Positions 16,840-26,851 of a stretch of 64,000 nucleotides of DNA are shown here, piece after piece. The translations under genes and the position numbers were made by a program. Positions within the stretch are counted from its first letter, which is position 1; each line of letters opens with the position of its first letter. The notes below the pieces were generated by a model. That model was not told the DNA's origin and searched no databases. It worked only from the letters and a program-made list of their open reading frames with translations. The DNA is from Streptomyces fildesensis (lineage in GTDB: Bacteria > Actinomycetota > Actinomycetes > Streptomycetales > Streptomycetaceae): assembly GCF_016107395.1 (NCBI RefSeq), contig NZ_JAAIKO010000002.1, positions 124,001 to 188,000 of the forward strand, given 5' to 3'.

Positions 16840-17067
16840 GTGTACGTGTGCTCTTGCTTCGGCATCACCGAGCAGCAGGTCAAGCAGCACGCGGATTCCG
16901 GCGCCTGCAGCCCCCGCAAACTCGCCTCGGCCTGCAAGGCCGGCACCGACTGCGGGTCGTGCGTCAAGCGCATCCAGGCGCTGCTCGGCCGAACGTCGAC
17001 GCCGGTGGCCCGGCCGGCCGCTGCGCAGCTGGCCGCCACGGAAGAGCCGATGGCCGAAGCGGCCTGA
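16840..17067 (+). CDS. bfd: Bacterioferritin-associated ferredoxin
   Basis: A 75-residue [2Fe-2S] protein of the BFD family. Ligands are C4, C6, C38 and C41 (CSC and CGSC pairs). In characterised systems Bfd delivers electrons to bacterioferritin to release stored iron. The GTG at 16840 is chosen because GAGAGGG then lies at a suitable distance; the GTG at 16831 directly abuts it. The iron box upstream suggests iron repression, so Bfd would be made when iron is scarce. It is convergent with bfr (24 bp between stops). Confidence 0.94.
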   Translation: MYVCSCFGITEQQVKQHADSGACSPRKLASACKAGTDCGSCVKRIQALLGRTSTPVARPAAAQLAATEEPMAEAA

Positions 17068-17091
17068 GCTGTCCGCTGCGCGGGACCGGCG

Positions 17092-17571
17092 TCAGCTCTC
17101 CGGTTGTTCGATGAGCTGCGCGATGTAGAGCGGCTCGCCCAGCTTCTCCACCAGTTCGAGCTGGGTGTCGAGGTAGTCGATGTGGTGCTCCTCGTCGGCG
17201 AGGATCGACTCGAAGATGTTCGCCGAGGTGATGTCGCCCTTGGTCCGCATGACCTCGACGCCGCGCTTGAGGCGGTCGATGGCCTCGACCTCGACCTGGC
17301 GGTCGGCCTGGAACATCTCGGTGACCGTCTGGCCCACCCGTACATGGAACAGCCGCTGGTAGTTCGGCAGGCCGTCGAGGAAGAGGATGCGGTCGGTCAG
17401 CAGTTCCGCGTGCTTCATCTCGTCGATGGATTCCGAGCGGGTGTATTTCGCGAGCTTCGTCCAACCGAAGTTCTCCTGCATCTTCGCGTGCAGGAAGTAC
17501 TGGTTGATCGCGGTCAGCTCTGCGGTCAGCTGTTCGTTGAGGAACTCGATGACCTCGGGGTCGCCCTGCAT
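17092..17571 (-). CDS. bfr: Bacterioferritin
   Basis: A 159-residue haem-containing ferritin that stores iron in a 24-mer shell. All ferroxidase ligands are present: E18, E51, H54, E94, E127 and H130. The haem-binding M52 is also there. The ATG at 17571 gives the normal family length and has GGAAGGA about 10 nt upstream; in-frame codons further upstream encode a non-conserved segment. It is tail-to-tail with its ferredoxin partner, which carries its own iron box. No such box was found in front of bfr. Confidence 0.96.
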   Translation of the reverse strand: MQGDPEVIEFLNEQLTAELTAINQYFLHAKMQENFGWTKLAKYTRSESIDEMKHAELLTDRILFLDGLPNYQRLFHVRVGQTVTEMFQADRQVEVEAIDRLKRGVEVMRTKGDITSANIFESILADEEHHIDYLDTQLELVEKLGEPLYIAQLIEQPES

Positions 17572-17734
17572 GGCAACGCCGTCCTTCCAAAGGGAATCGA
17601 CAAGATGGCCGCATCTTTGCACTGCGGGCACGGCTGATCCAGTAAGTGCACGCTTACATCCGGTGGGGACCGGCGGTCCCGAATCGGGCCCAGCCCGGTC
17701 AGAAGCACTGGGTCCGGTCTGTCACCATGGAGTC

Positions 17735-18349
17735 ATGGGTCAGTCCGAAAGCCGTGCGGGTGAGCTTCCCCCGGGGCAGCGGCTACAGCGGGGCTGGCCG
17801 GTCACCCACTACGGTCCCGTGCCGCGCTTCAAGCCGGACCGGTGGGAGTTCCGGGTCTTCGGGAACACGGCCGACGGGGACAAACACTGCTGGAACCACG
17901 AGGAGTTCTCGGCGCTGCCGTACTCGATCGTGAAGGCCGACTTCCACTGCGTGACGAAGTTCAGCATGGTCGGCATGGAGTGGGGCGGGGTCTCCGCCGC
18001 GACGGTACTGCGGCTCGCGCCCCCGGCCCCCAGCGTCACGCACGTGATGGTGTGGGCGGAGTACGGCTTCAGCTCGAATCTCCGGATCGAGGACTTCTCC
18101 GACGACAAGTCGATATTCGCCACCCACAAGGGCGGCGAACCGCTGACCGCGGAGCACGGTTTCCCGGCCCGGCTGGTGGTCCCGCACCTCTACGCCTGGA
18201 AGGGGCCCAAATGGGTCAGGGGCGTGGAGTACATGACCGCCGACCGCCGCGGCTTCTGGGAGGAGCGCGGCTATCACAACGTCGGCAGCCCCTGGTCGGA
18301 GCAGCGCTACTCCTACCAGGAGGAGCCCGGGGACGGCCCGGAGCTCTGA
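17735..18349 (+). CDS. Sulfite oxidase-like molybdopterin oxidoreductase
   Basis: A 204-residue protein consisting only of the oxidoreductase molybdopterin-binding domain. The predicted molybdenum ligand is C72 in FHCVTKFSM. The conserved GWPVTHYGPVP stretch near the N-terminus and the WKGPKWVRGVE and GFWEERGYHN segments at the C-terminus are typical of this small cytoplasmic type. No Tat signal and no haem or dimerisation domain are seen. The ATG at 17735 has only a short GGAG directly before it. The physiological substrate is unknown. It is convergent with the DUF4396 gene, with 8 bp between stops. Confidence 0.85.
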   Translation: MGQSESRAGELPPGQRLQRGWPVTHYGPVPRFKPDRWEFRVFGNTADGDKHCWNHEEFSALPYSIVKADFHCVTKFSMVGMEWGGVSAATVLRLAPPAPSVTHVMVWAEYGFSSNLRIEDFSDDKSIFATHKGGEPLTAEHGFPARLVVPHLYAWKGPKWVRGVEYMTADRRGFWEERGYHNVGSPWSEQRYSYQEEPGDGPEL

Positions 18350-18357
18350 CCGCCTGA

Positions 18358-18873
18358 TCAGTGGTACTGGTGGACGACCGCGTGGCCCTTGCCGCGGCCT
18401 ATCAGCCACTTGTTGACCGGTGTGGTCACGAGGAACGCGACGACGAACGACAGCGCCAGGCTCACCCAGAAGAGTGCGTCCGACAGGGTCGCGTCCATGG
18501 CGCCGGGAAAGACGATGATCGTCCCGTTGTCGGCGAGCTCCATGAAGATGATGGAGACGGTGTCGGCGGCGAGCGCGACCCGGAACGCGGCGCGCAGGTC
18601 GAGTCCGGCGCGCAGGACCCCGCGCATGGTGAGCGCGTAGCCGAAGGCGAAGGCCAGCACGATGGCCAGGATCATCGTCGGAACGTTGTGCCAGCCGAGC
18701 GCGGTGCCGATCAGCATGCCGAGGACCTCGCCGATGGCGCAGCCGGTGAGGCAGTGCAGGGTCGCCGTCGCCGCCATGCGCCAGGACGCGGAGCCGTGGG
18801 CGGCATGCCCTTCGTGGCCGGTCTGTGGTTCGTGGTGCGTGTGTTCTTGGTGCGTCGTGTGGTCGTGCTGCAT
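18358..18873 (-). CDS. DUF4396 membrane protein with His-rich N-terminus
   Basis: A 171-residue protein. The first 28 residues contain about ten His, spaced like a metal-binding tail. Four hydrophobic helices follow (about 35-52, 57-77, 88-112 and 130-155). Conserved-looking residues include LHCLTGCAIGE with two Cys and the FMELADNGT segment. It matches the DUF4396 family as I recall it; no function is established. The promoter contains a CsoR-like palindrome, so a copper-related role is a reasonable inference. It is convergent with the molybdopterin oxidoreductase. Confidence 0.8.
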   Translation of the reverse strand: MQHDHTTHQEHTHHEPQTGHEGHAAHGSASWRMAATATLHCLTGCAIGEVLGMLIGTALGWHNVPTMILAIVLAFAFGYALTMRGVLRAGLDLRAAFRVALAADTVSIIFMELADNGTIIVFPGAMDATLSDALFWVSLALSFVVAFLVTTPVNKWLIGRGKGHAVVHQYH

Positions 18874-18922
18874 GACGTTCCACCCCCATCAGGAATCGCC
18901 GGTTGGTTGCTCTGCAGCCAAC

Positions 18923-18950
18923 CGTATACCCCCAGGGGGTATTCCCGTAA
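18923..18950 (-). promoter_or_regulatory. Promoter with CsoR-type operator
   Basis: On the - strand a TTACGG -35 box (18945-18950) and a TATACG -10 box (18923-18928) are 16 bp apart. The spacer is almost filled by the perfect palindrome ATACCCCC-A-GGGGGTAT (18926-18942). A-T-flanked runs of C and G are the hallmark of CsoR-family (copper repressor) operators. The -10 box ends 50 bp before the DUF4396 start. Confidence 0.75.
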
Positions 18951-18954
18951 GGGG

Positions 18955-19833
18955 TTATCCGTCCTGCGGACCGTCCCTCAGCGCCTTCAGGAGCGCCACG
19001 TCCGCGGCATGGCCCTCGGGCCCGCCCGGTGTCTCGATGATCAGCGGAACCCCGGCGGTGGCCGGGTGGCGGAACAGCTCGCGGAACGGCTCGGCACCGA
19101 TGTGGCCGGCCCCGATGTTCTCGTGCCGGTCCTTGTGGGCGCCGCTCACGTCCTTGGAGTCATTGGCGTGGATCAACTTCAGCCGGCCCTCGCCGACGGT
19201 GTCCACCAGCTCGTCGAGCAGCAGCTTCATCCCGCCGGGCGCCGCCATGTCGTGCCCGGCCGCGAAGGCGTGGCAGGTGTCCAGGCAGACCCCGAGCTTC
19301 GGATGCCGGTCGAGGGCGTCGGCGTACGGGCCCAGGTCCTCGATCAGCGAGCAGAGCGAAGCGCCCTGGCCCGCGGTCGGCTCCAGCAGCAGCCATGGGT
19401 CGTCGTCGTGGGTGAGCTCGTCGAGCAGCGGCAGCATGTGCTCCCGCACCTGTGCCAGGGCGGTCGAGCGGGGCCGCCCGCCCGTCGCGGACCCAGTGTG
19501 CACCACCACGCCCAGCGCGCCGATCTCCCGGCCCCGGCGCAGCGAGTGGCGCAGTGATTCCACCGACTTCTCGACCGTCGCCGGGGTGTCCGAGCCGAAG
19601 TTGATCAGATACGGGGCGTGGACGTACGCGGGCACCGACCCGGCGGCGCGGCCCGCGCGGAACAGCTCGTCCTGCCGCGGATCGCCGGGCGGGGTGGCCC
19701 AGCCGCGCGGGTTGGCCACGAAGACCTGGACGGCCTCGGCCGTCAGCCGCTCGGCGTTGGCCAGCCCGACGGTCGCGAGGCCGCCGGCCACCTGCACATG
19801 GCCGCCGACGGGATTGCGGTTCACCGGACCCAC
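18955..19833 (-). CDS. nfo: Deoxyribonuclease IV (endonuclease IV)
   Basis: A 292-residue AP endonuclease that cuts 5' of abasic sites in base-excision repair. The TIM-barrel zinc ligands are recognisable: HAPYLINFGS, VVVHTGSATGG, the LLLEPTAGQG glutamate, CLDTCHAFAAGHD, KLIHANDSKD and HENIGAGHIG. It starts with ATG at 19833, inside the end of the kinase gene (13-bp overlap), so it is probably translationally coupled. Family length is normal, and the N-terminus begins directly at the first barrel strand (GGHVQVAGG). Confidence 0.94.
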   Translation of the reverse strand: MGPVNRNPVGGHVQVAGGLATVGLANAERLTAEAVQVFVANPRGWATPPGDPRQDELFRAGRAAGSVPAYVHAPYLINFGSDTPATVEKSVESLRHSLRRGREIGALGVVVHTGSATGGRPRSTALAQVREHMLPLLDELTHDDDPWLLLEPTAGQGASLCSLIEDLGPYADALDRHPKLGVCLDTCHAFAAGHDMAAPGGMKLLLDELVDTVGEGRLKLIHANDSKDVSGAHKDRHENIGAGHIGAEPFRELFRHPATAGVPLIIETPGGPEGHAADVALLKALRDGPQDG

Positions 19834-21809
19834 ACGGTGATCGTGGCGCCCCTGGGCGCCTGCTGGCCCCCCTCCGGCGACTGGCTGAACACGGTGTCGC
19901 CGAAGAACGCGTGCATCACCCGGATGTCGAAGCCGGCGTTCTTGAGGATCTGCTTCGCGTCGCCCGCGCTCCTGCCCTTCACATCCGGCACGTCGAAGAG
20001 CTGCTGTCCCTTGGAGATCGTGATCGTGACGGTGTCGCCCGCGCCGGCCTGGGTGCCCTTGCCCGGCGTCTGGAGGGCCACCTTGTCCTTGTCGGCCACG
20101 TCCGAGAAGACCTTGTCCGGGGCGAGCACGACGTTCAGCCCGGCGTCCTGCAGCGCCTGCTGGGCGTCGGCGACCGAATCCCCGACCACGTCGGGGACAT
20201 CCACCGGGGCGCCCTTGCTGACGACGATCGACACGACGGCGTCCGGCGAGCGCTTCGTACCGGCCGGCGGGTCCGTGGAGATCACGGCGCCCTTGGGTAC
20301 GTCCTCCGTGAACTCCTGCGTCACCGTGCCCGGCGTCAGCGCCGCGCCCTTGATCTGCTCCTGCGCCACGGCCAGCGTCTTGCCCGTGACATCGGGTACG
20401 TGGACCTCCTGCGGCCCCTTGGAGACGGCCAGCGTGACCTCGGCGTTGCTGCGGACGCGCCGGCCCGGTCCGGGATCGGTGGAGATCACCTGGCCGCGGG
20501 GAACGGTGAGGCTGAAGCCGGTGGTGACCTTGGTGTGCAGCCCCGCGTGGTCGAGCTTCTGCTGCGCGTCCGCCTGCGACAGCGCGAGAACGGCCGGGAC
20601 CTTGGTGAACTGGCCGTCGCTGATGTACCAGACGCCGGCGCCGACCCCGAGGATCAGCAGCGCCGCCACGATCACCGCGAGCACACCGCGCCGCGGGCCG
20701 CGCCGGGCGGTACGGTGCCCCGCGGGCCCCGACGGTCCCGGCGGGCCGGCCGGAACCGGCGGCAGCGGCGGCGGAAGCTGGAGAACGCTCGTGCGGTTGA
20801 GCTCCTCCTCGGCCGGCAGGACCGGCCGGGAGATGACGCTGGTCTGCTCCTCGTCGCCCGGCGCGCCCTGGGAGTCCTTCAGCCAGCCGGTGCCCGGAAC
20901 GGCGTCCTGCGGCTCCTGAGCGTCCGGCACCGCCCGCGGCGGCACCAGGTCCAGCTGCTCCTGGCTCAGCGCCTGACGGGTGGTGTGCAGCTGTGCGAGC
21001 AGCTCCACGGCGTCGGCGGGCCGCAGCTGCGGGTCACGCGCGGCGGCCCGGCCGACCAGCGCGTCCAGCACGGGCGCCAGCCCGGGGACGGCCTCGGACG
21101 GCGCGACGATGTCCTCGTTCAGCACGTGGAAGATCACCTGCATCGGCGTACCGCCGGTGTGCGGCTTCCCGCCGGTCAGCATCTCGTACAGCAGCACGCC
21201 GCAGGCGTACACGTCCGTGCGCTGGTCTATGGTGCCGTGCTCGATCTGCTCCGGGGCGAGGTACGAGACCGTGCCCAGCACCGAGCCGGTCGTCACGCTG
21301 GTGTTGGTGTCGACCGCCCGGACCAGGCCGAAGTCCACGACCTTCACCCGGCCGTCGTCGCCGATCAGGACGTTCTCCGGCTTCACGTCCCGGTGGATGA
21401 GCCCGGCCCGGTGCGCGGCGCCGAGCGCGGCCAGCACCGGCTCCAGGATGTCCAGCGCGGCCCGTGGCTGCAGGGCGCCGCGCTCGCGCAGCACGTCGCG
21501 CAGCGTGCAGCCCGCGATGTACTCCATGGCCAGGTACACGAACGTGCCGTCCGTGCCCTGGTCGTACACGCCGACGACATTCGGGTGCGCGAGCCGGGCC
21601 ACCGCCTTCGCCTCGCGGATGAAGCGGTCGACGAAACCGGCGTCGGCCGCCAGCCCGGGGTGCATCACCTTCAGCGCGAGCACCCGGTCGAGGCGGGTGT
21701 CCACAGCCCGGTAGACCGTGGCCATACCGCCGACGGCGATGCGCGCCTCGACCCGGTAGCGGCCATCGAGCGTCTGCCCGACGAGGGGATCCTGCAGGGT
21801 CGTATCCAC
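19821..21809 (-). CDS. PASTA-domain Ser/Thr protein kinase
   Basis: A 662-residue membrane kinase. The kinase domain (about 13-275) has the Gly-loop IAVGGMATVY, the lysine in LALKVMHP, the catalytic HRDVKPENVLIG and DFGLVR. A Pro-rich linker leads to one transmembrane helix (about 375-395). Four extracellular PASTA repeats follow, with cores FTKVPAVLAL, VHVPDVTGKT, VDVPDVVGDS and FDVPDVKGRS. PASTA repeats bind peptidoglycan fragments or lipid II in related kinases. The GTG at 21809 is used; the frame stays open further upstream. It is related to PknB/PknL. The Rv2175c-type gene at 25757 may encode a substrate. Confidence 0.93.
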   Translation of the reverse strand: MDTTLQDPLVGQTLDGRYRVEARIAVGGMATVYRAVDTRLDRVLALKVMHPGLAADAGFVDRFIREAKAVARLAHPNVVGVYDQGTDGTFVYLAMEYIAGCTLRDVLRERGALQPRAALDILEPVLAALGAAHRAGLIHRDVKPENVLIGDDGRVKVVDFGLVRAVDTNTSVTTGSVLGTVSYLAPEQIEHGTIDQRTDVYACGVLLYEMLTGGKPHTGGTPMQVIFHVLNEDIVAPSEAVPGLAPVLDALVGRAAARDPQLRPADAVELLAQLHTTRQALSQEQLDLVPPRAVPDAQEPQDAVPGTGWLKDSQGAPGDEEQTSVISRPVLPAEEELNRTSVLQLPPPLPPVPAGPPGPSGPAGHRTARRGPRRGVLAVIVAALLILGVGAGVWYISDGQFTKVPAVLALSQADAQQKLDHAGLHTKVTTGFSLTVPRGQVISTDPGPGRRVRSNAEVTLAVSKGPQEVHVPDVTGKTLAVAQEQIKGAALTPGTVTQEFTEDVPKGAVISTDPPAGTKRSPDAVVSIVVSKGAPVDVPDVVGDSVADAQQALQDAGLNVVLAPDKVFSDVADKDKVALQTPGKGTQAGAGDTVTITISKGQQLFDVPDVKGRSAGDAKQILKNAGFDIRVMHAFFGDTVFSQSPEGGQQAPRGATITVWVR

Positions 21810-21925
21810 GACACGGAAGTCTACGAGCCGCCGCCGACCCGTCTCGCCGAACGCGGCCGTACTGTGTCCCGCCCGTAGCGATCCGGGACGCAACCGTGAC
21901 CGTCCGCCCCGGTGGGAGCGCTCCA

Positions 21926-21967
21926 GGCGGCGGATCGGATCCCGGACCGGGGCCCGGATCCGCCGCC
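21926..21967 (-). terminator. Terminator after the thiOSG operon
   Basis: GGCGGCGGATC (21926-21936) and its exact complement (21957-21967) form an 11-bp stem. The 20-nt interior has further G/C pairing. It lies 17 bp downstream of the thiG stop on the - strand and ahead of the kinase gene. Confidence 0.7.
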
Positions 21968-21983
21968 CGGAGCGGGTCGTGGA

Positions 21984-23015
<1,032 letters not shown>

Positions 23016-23019
<4 letters not shown>

Positions 23020-24176
23020 GCGGGCTGCTCCTGAAGCGTGAAGCGTGCGGGGGAGAAGGGCCGGGCCGACTCCGGCACCGAGCCCGTCGTGAGCAGCTCG
23101 GCCATGATGTCGCCGGTCACCGGGGTCAGCAGCACACCGTTGCGGTGGTGGCCGGTGGCCAGCAGCAGACCGGGCAGCGCGCTGCGGCCGAGCAGCGGGG
23201 CGTTGTCGGGGGAGCCGGGGCGCAGGCCCGCGAGGGTCTCCACCAGCGGCAGTTCGGTGAGCCCCGGCACCAGTTCGTGGGCGTCGCGCAGCAGTTCGTA
23301 GACGCCGCCCGCGGTGACCGTGGTGTCCCAGCCGAGTTCCTCGCTGGTCGCGCCCACGACGAGCTCGCCGTTCTCGCGCGGCACGAGATACACCTGGCCG
23401 CCGCGCACCACGGCCCGCACCGTGCGGGAGAGGAACGGCGCGTAGCCCGGTGGGATGCGCAGCCGCAGGATCTGCCCCTTGACCGGGCGGACCGGCGGCA
23501 GGGCGTGCTCGGGGATGCCCGGCAGACCGCCGCTGCGGCTGCCCGCCGCGAGCACGGTCTGCTCGGCGGCGAGCACGGTGCCGTCGTCCAGCACCGCGCC
23601 GGTGGCGTGGTCCCGGACGGTCTCGATCCGGGCCACCGAACTCCGGTGCAGTGCCACGCCCGCGAGTTCGGCCGCGCGCAGCAGCGCGGCGGCCAGCCGG
23701 CGCGGATCGACCTGGTGGTCGCCGTCGACACGCAGTCCGCCTCGCACACCGGGCGCCAGCATCGGCTCCAGCCGGCGGCACTCCCGGCCGGACAGCCACT
23801 CGGACTGCAGGCCCAGCGACGTCTGGAAGGCGTGCAGTTCGCGCAGGTCGGCGCGGTCGTCGGCGTCCAGGGCGACGGCGAGCGTGCCGCACCGCCGGTA
23901 GCCGAGGCCCAGCCCGGTGGCGTCCTCCAGCTCGGCGGCGAAGGACGGATAGCGGCGGGCCGACGCGAGGTTGAGGTCGAGCAGCGTCTGCTCGCCGTAC
24001 TGCAGCTCGGTGACGGCGGCCAGCATGCCGGCCGCGACATGCGCGGCACCGCCGCCCGGCGCCGGGTCGGCGACCGCGGTGCGCAGCCCGCGCTGCGCGG
24101 CGCGCCAGGCCGTGACGAGTCCGATGATTCCGCCGCCCACGACCAGTACGTCGTAGCGGTGGCGAGATGGATGCAT
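23016..24176 (-). CDS. thiO: Glycine oxidase ThiO
   Basis: A 386-residue FAD-dependent amine oxidase that makes dehydroglycine for thiazole synthesis. The Rossmann motif VVGGGIIGLVTAWRA is near residue 10. The DAO-family C-terminal part includes the GLRPGSPDNAPLLG and LLATGHHRNGVLL segments. The ATG at 24176 follows the riboswitch; its ribosome-binding site GGAGGAG (24187-24193) overlaps the 3' strand of the aptamer. It is the first gene of the thiO-thiS-thiG operon. Confidence 0.94.
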
Positions 24177-24186
24177 GAGTGTCCCG

Positions 24187-24283
24187 CTCCTCCCTTCGCC
24201 GGCATGACCCGGATCAGGTTCGTACGGTCGGCGGCCGGTCAGCCGCCCTCTCAGCCCGGTACGTCCGGACTCCCGCGAGTGCG
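24187..24283 (-). promoter_or_regulatory. TPP riboswitch
   Basis: On the - strand the two invariant halves of the THI element are present: CTGAGA (24249-24254) in the pyrimidine-binding arm, and ACCTGATCCGG (24209-24219) followed by the GCCGGCGAAGGGAG tail. The tail runs straight into the thiO ribosome-binding site. Bound thiamin pyrophosphate would therefore block translation initiation. Confidence 0.96.
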
Positions 24284-24421
24284 TTAGCCCCGCCACCCTA
24301 GTACGCGGGCCCGAACGGCGGTAAGGGAGCACCGTTCGGGCGGGAGGGGAGTGCGGAGACAGGGGGATCGGATTTCGCACTGGTGGCCTGCCGGTAATCA
24401 ATGGGGCGTTACGGTGATCGT

Positions 24422-25657
24422 GTGAGCCAGCCAAGCGCCGAGCGCGCAGTGATCGTCGGGGCCGGGATGGCCGGAGTGCAGACCGCTGTGTCGTTGCGGG
24501 AACAGGGGTGGCGCGGCGACATCACGCTGATCGGCGCCGAGCCGCACGCACCGTACGACCGCCCGCCGCTGTCCAAGTCCGTACTCCTCGGCACGGCCGA
24601 GGGCTCGCCCTTCGACGTGGACTTCAACGGCCTCGGCGTCGAGTTGCTGCTCGGCCGGCACGTGAGCGCGCTGAGCGCCGCGGAACGGCACGTGGCCACC
24701 GAAGAGGGCCTGGTCCGGTACGACCGGCTGGTGCTCGCCACCGGCGCCCACCCGGTGGCACTGCCCGGCAGCGAGGGCATCCCGGGCGTCTTCATGCTGC
24801 GCACCCTGGACGACGCCGCCGAGCTGCGGCCGGTGCTCGACGAGAAGCGCGACGTCGTCGTGGTCGGGGCGGGCTGGATCGGCGCGGAGTTCGCCACGGC
24901 GGCCCGCCAGGCGGGCTGCGCGGTGACCGTCGTCGAGGCGGCCGACCGGCCGCTGGCCGGAGTCCTGCCGGGCTCCGTCACCGACCACATGCGCGGCTGG
25001 TACGCGGACGCGGGCGCCGAACTGATCACCGGGACCGCGGTAGCGGCCGTCGAGCCCGGCGCGGTGCTGCTCGCCGACGGGAGGCGGCTGCGGGCCGGGG
25101 CCGTCGTCGTCGGCATCGGCGCCCGGCCGGCCACCGGCTGGCTGGCGGGCTCCGGCGTCGAGCTGGGACCGGACCGCTCCGTGCTGGCCGACGACCGGCT
25201 GCGGACCTCCGTCGCCGATGTCTTCGCGGTGGGGGACTGCGCGTCCTTCCCGTCCGCGCGCTTCGGCGAGCGGCTGCTCGTCCACCACTGGGACAACGCG
25301 GTCCAGGGGCCGCGCGCCGCCGCCGCCAATGTGCTGGGCGGCGACGAGGTCTACGACCCGGTCCCGTACTTCTGGTCCGAGCAGTTCGGCCGTTTCGTGC
25401 AGTACGCGGGGCACCACTCCGCCACCGACACGATGCTGCTGCGCGGCGACCTGACCGGGCCCGCCTGGTCCGTCTGCTGGCTGCGGGACGGCGTGCTCGC
25501 GGCGCTGCTCGCGGTCGGCCGCCCGCGCGACCTGGCTCAGGGCCGCAAGCTCATCGAACGCGGCGCCCATCTCGACCCGGGCCTCGTCACCGACCCCGCG
25601 GTCCCGCTCAAGACCGCGGTACAGGCCACCCCCGGCAACAGCCCCGCGGGCGTCTGA
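24422..25657 (+). CDS. FAD-dependent ferredoxin/NAD(P) reductase-like oxidoreductase
   Basis: A 411-residue pyridine nucleotide-disulphide reductase-fold flavoprotein. The FAD Rossmann motif IVGAGMAGVQTA is near the N-terminus. The second dinucleotide motif VVVGAGWIGAEFA is near residue 145, and the FAD-closing VFAVGDCAS motif is near 270. The C-terminal reductase domain has the HWDNAVQ segment typical of rubredoxin/ferredoxin reductases (BphA4-like). The start is uncertain: GTG at 24422 gives the tighter N-terminus, and an in-frame ATG lies at 24401. Its redox partner is unknown. It is divergent from the TPP riboswitch. Confidence 0.87.
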   Translation: MSQPSAERAVIVGAGMAGVQTAVSLREQGWRGDITLIGAEPHAPYDRPPLSKSVLLGTAEGSPFDVDFNGLGVELLLGRHVSALSAAERHVATEEGLVRYDRLVLATGAHPVALPGSEGIPGVFMLRTLDDAAELRPVLDEKRDVVVVGAGWIGAEFATAARQAGCAVTVVEAADRPLAGVLPGSVTDHMRGWYADAGAELITGTAVAAVEPGAVLLADGRRLRAGAVVVGIGARPATGWLAGSGVELGPDRSVLADDRLRTSVADVFAVGDCASFPSARFGERLLVHHWDNAVQGPRAAAANVLGGDEVYDPVPYFWSEQFGRFVQYAGHHSATDTMLLRGDLTGPAWSVCWLRDGVLAALLAVGRPRDLAQGRKLIERGAHLDPGLVTDPAVPLKTAVQATPGNSPAGV

Positions 25658-25756
25658 GGCCAAAACCGGGCCTGCGCGTCAATTGTGGTCAAACCGTCAG
25701 GCCCGGCGGCGGCGAACCGGTACGCGGGTGCCCGTCAGGGATGGCACGCTTGTCCC

Positions 25757-26122
25757 GTGACCGAGATCGACGCAACGATTGATGCCCTCGTACCTTCCTG
25801 GCTGAACCTCCCCGAGGTCGCCGAGCGACTGGGTGTGCCCATCACCCGGGTCCGCCCGATGATCAAGGAGAAGCTGTTCCTGGCGATCCGCCGCGGTGAG
25901 AACCGGGTCCTGATGGTCCCCGCCGACTTCATCGGCGAGGGAAGCATCGTCAAGGGGCTGCCCGGCCTGCTGACGGTCCTCAAGGACAACGGCTTCAGCG
26001 ACGAAGAGGTGCTGGAGTGGCTGTTCACCGCGGACCCGACGCTGCCCGGCACGCCCATCCAGGCACTGAAGGAGAACCGCGGGACCGAGGTGAAGCGCCG
26101 CGCCCAGGCGCTCGCCTTCTAG
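25757..26122 (+). CDS. Rv2175c-family DNA-binding protein
   Basis: A 121-residue protein with an N-terminal winged-helix/HTH segment (WLNLPEVAERLGVPITRVRPMI) and a C-terminal helical domain. It matches mycobacterial Rv2175c, which is established as a DNA-binding substrate of the Ser/Thr kinase PknL, its neighbour in M. tuberculosis. Here a PASTA kinase gene lies about 4 kb away. The GTG at 25757 starts directly at the conserved region. No ribosome-binding site is visible, so the mRNA may be leaderless. The target DNA is unknown. Confidence 0.85.
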   Translation: MTEIDATIDALVPSWLNLPEVAERLGVPITRVRPMIKEKLFLAIRRGENRVLMVPADFIGEGSIVKGLPGLLTVLKDNGFSDEEVLEWLFTADPTLPGTPIQALKENRGTEVKRRAQALAF

Positions 26123-26191
26123 ATCCCCTCAGCCGCCTGCCCGCAGGCCCGTAACGCAGTCAGGACCCGCAGCACCGAGGGGGAGCGCACC

Positions 26192-26851
26192 ATGACCACG
26201 CCGAACACCGTCCGTGAGCGGTTCGCCGACGCCCGGCTGTATCTGTGCACCGACGCCAGGACCGGGCGGGGCGACCTGGCCGAGTTCGCGGACGCGGTGC
26301 TCGGCTCGGACGTCGACGTCATCCAGCTGCGCGCCAAGGGGATCGAGGCCCGCGACGAGCTGGACGCGCTCGCGGTCCTGGCCGACGCGTGCCGCCGGCA
26401 CGGAAAACTGCTCGCGGTGAACGACCGGGCGGATGTCGCGCACGCGTCGGGCGCGGACGTGCTGCACCTGGGGCAGGGCGACCTGCCGGTACCCGCCGCT
26501 CGCGCGATCCTGGGCGAGGACGTGGTCATCGGACGGTCCTGCCACGCGGAGTCCGAGGCCGCGGCGGCCGCCGCGGAGCCCGGTGCGGACTACTTCTGCA
26601 CCGGACCGGTCTGGCCCACCCCGACCAAGCCCGGCCGGCACGCGCCGGGCCTGGACCTGGTGCGGTACGCGGCCTCGCTGGAGACCGACCGGCCCTGGTT
26701 CGCGATCGGCGGGATCGACCTGGCCAACGTCGAGCAGGTGCTGGAGGCCGGGGCCCGGCGGATCGTCGTCGTCCGGGCGATCACCGAGGCCGACGACCCG
26801 GCCGCCGCGGCGGCCGCACTGGCGAAGATCGTCACCTCGTACGACGGCTGA
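26192..26851 (+). CDS. thiE: Thiamine-phosphate synthase
   Basis: A 219-residue TIM-barrel enzyme that joins the thiazole and pyrimidine moieties to thiamin phosphate. Motifs in order are [37 protein letters not shown], the pyrophosphate-binding [12 protein letters not shown] and FAIGGID. It starts with ATG after GGGGGAGCG. It is separate from the riboswitch-controlled operon, 2 kb away on the other strand, and has no TPP element of its own that I can see. Confidence 0.95.
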   Translation: MTTPNTVRERFADARLYLCTDARTGRGDLAEFADAVLGSDVDVIQLRAKGIEARDELDALAVLADACRRHGKLLAVNDRADVAHASGADVLHLGQGDLPVPAARAILGEDVVIGRSCHAESEAAAAAAEPGADYFCTGPVWPTPTKPGRHAPGLDLVRYAASLETDRPWFAIGGIDLANVEQVLEAGARRIVVVRAITEADDPAAAAAALAKIVTSYDG

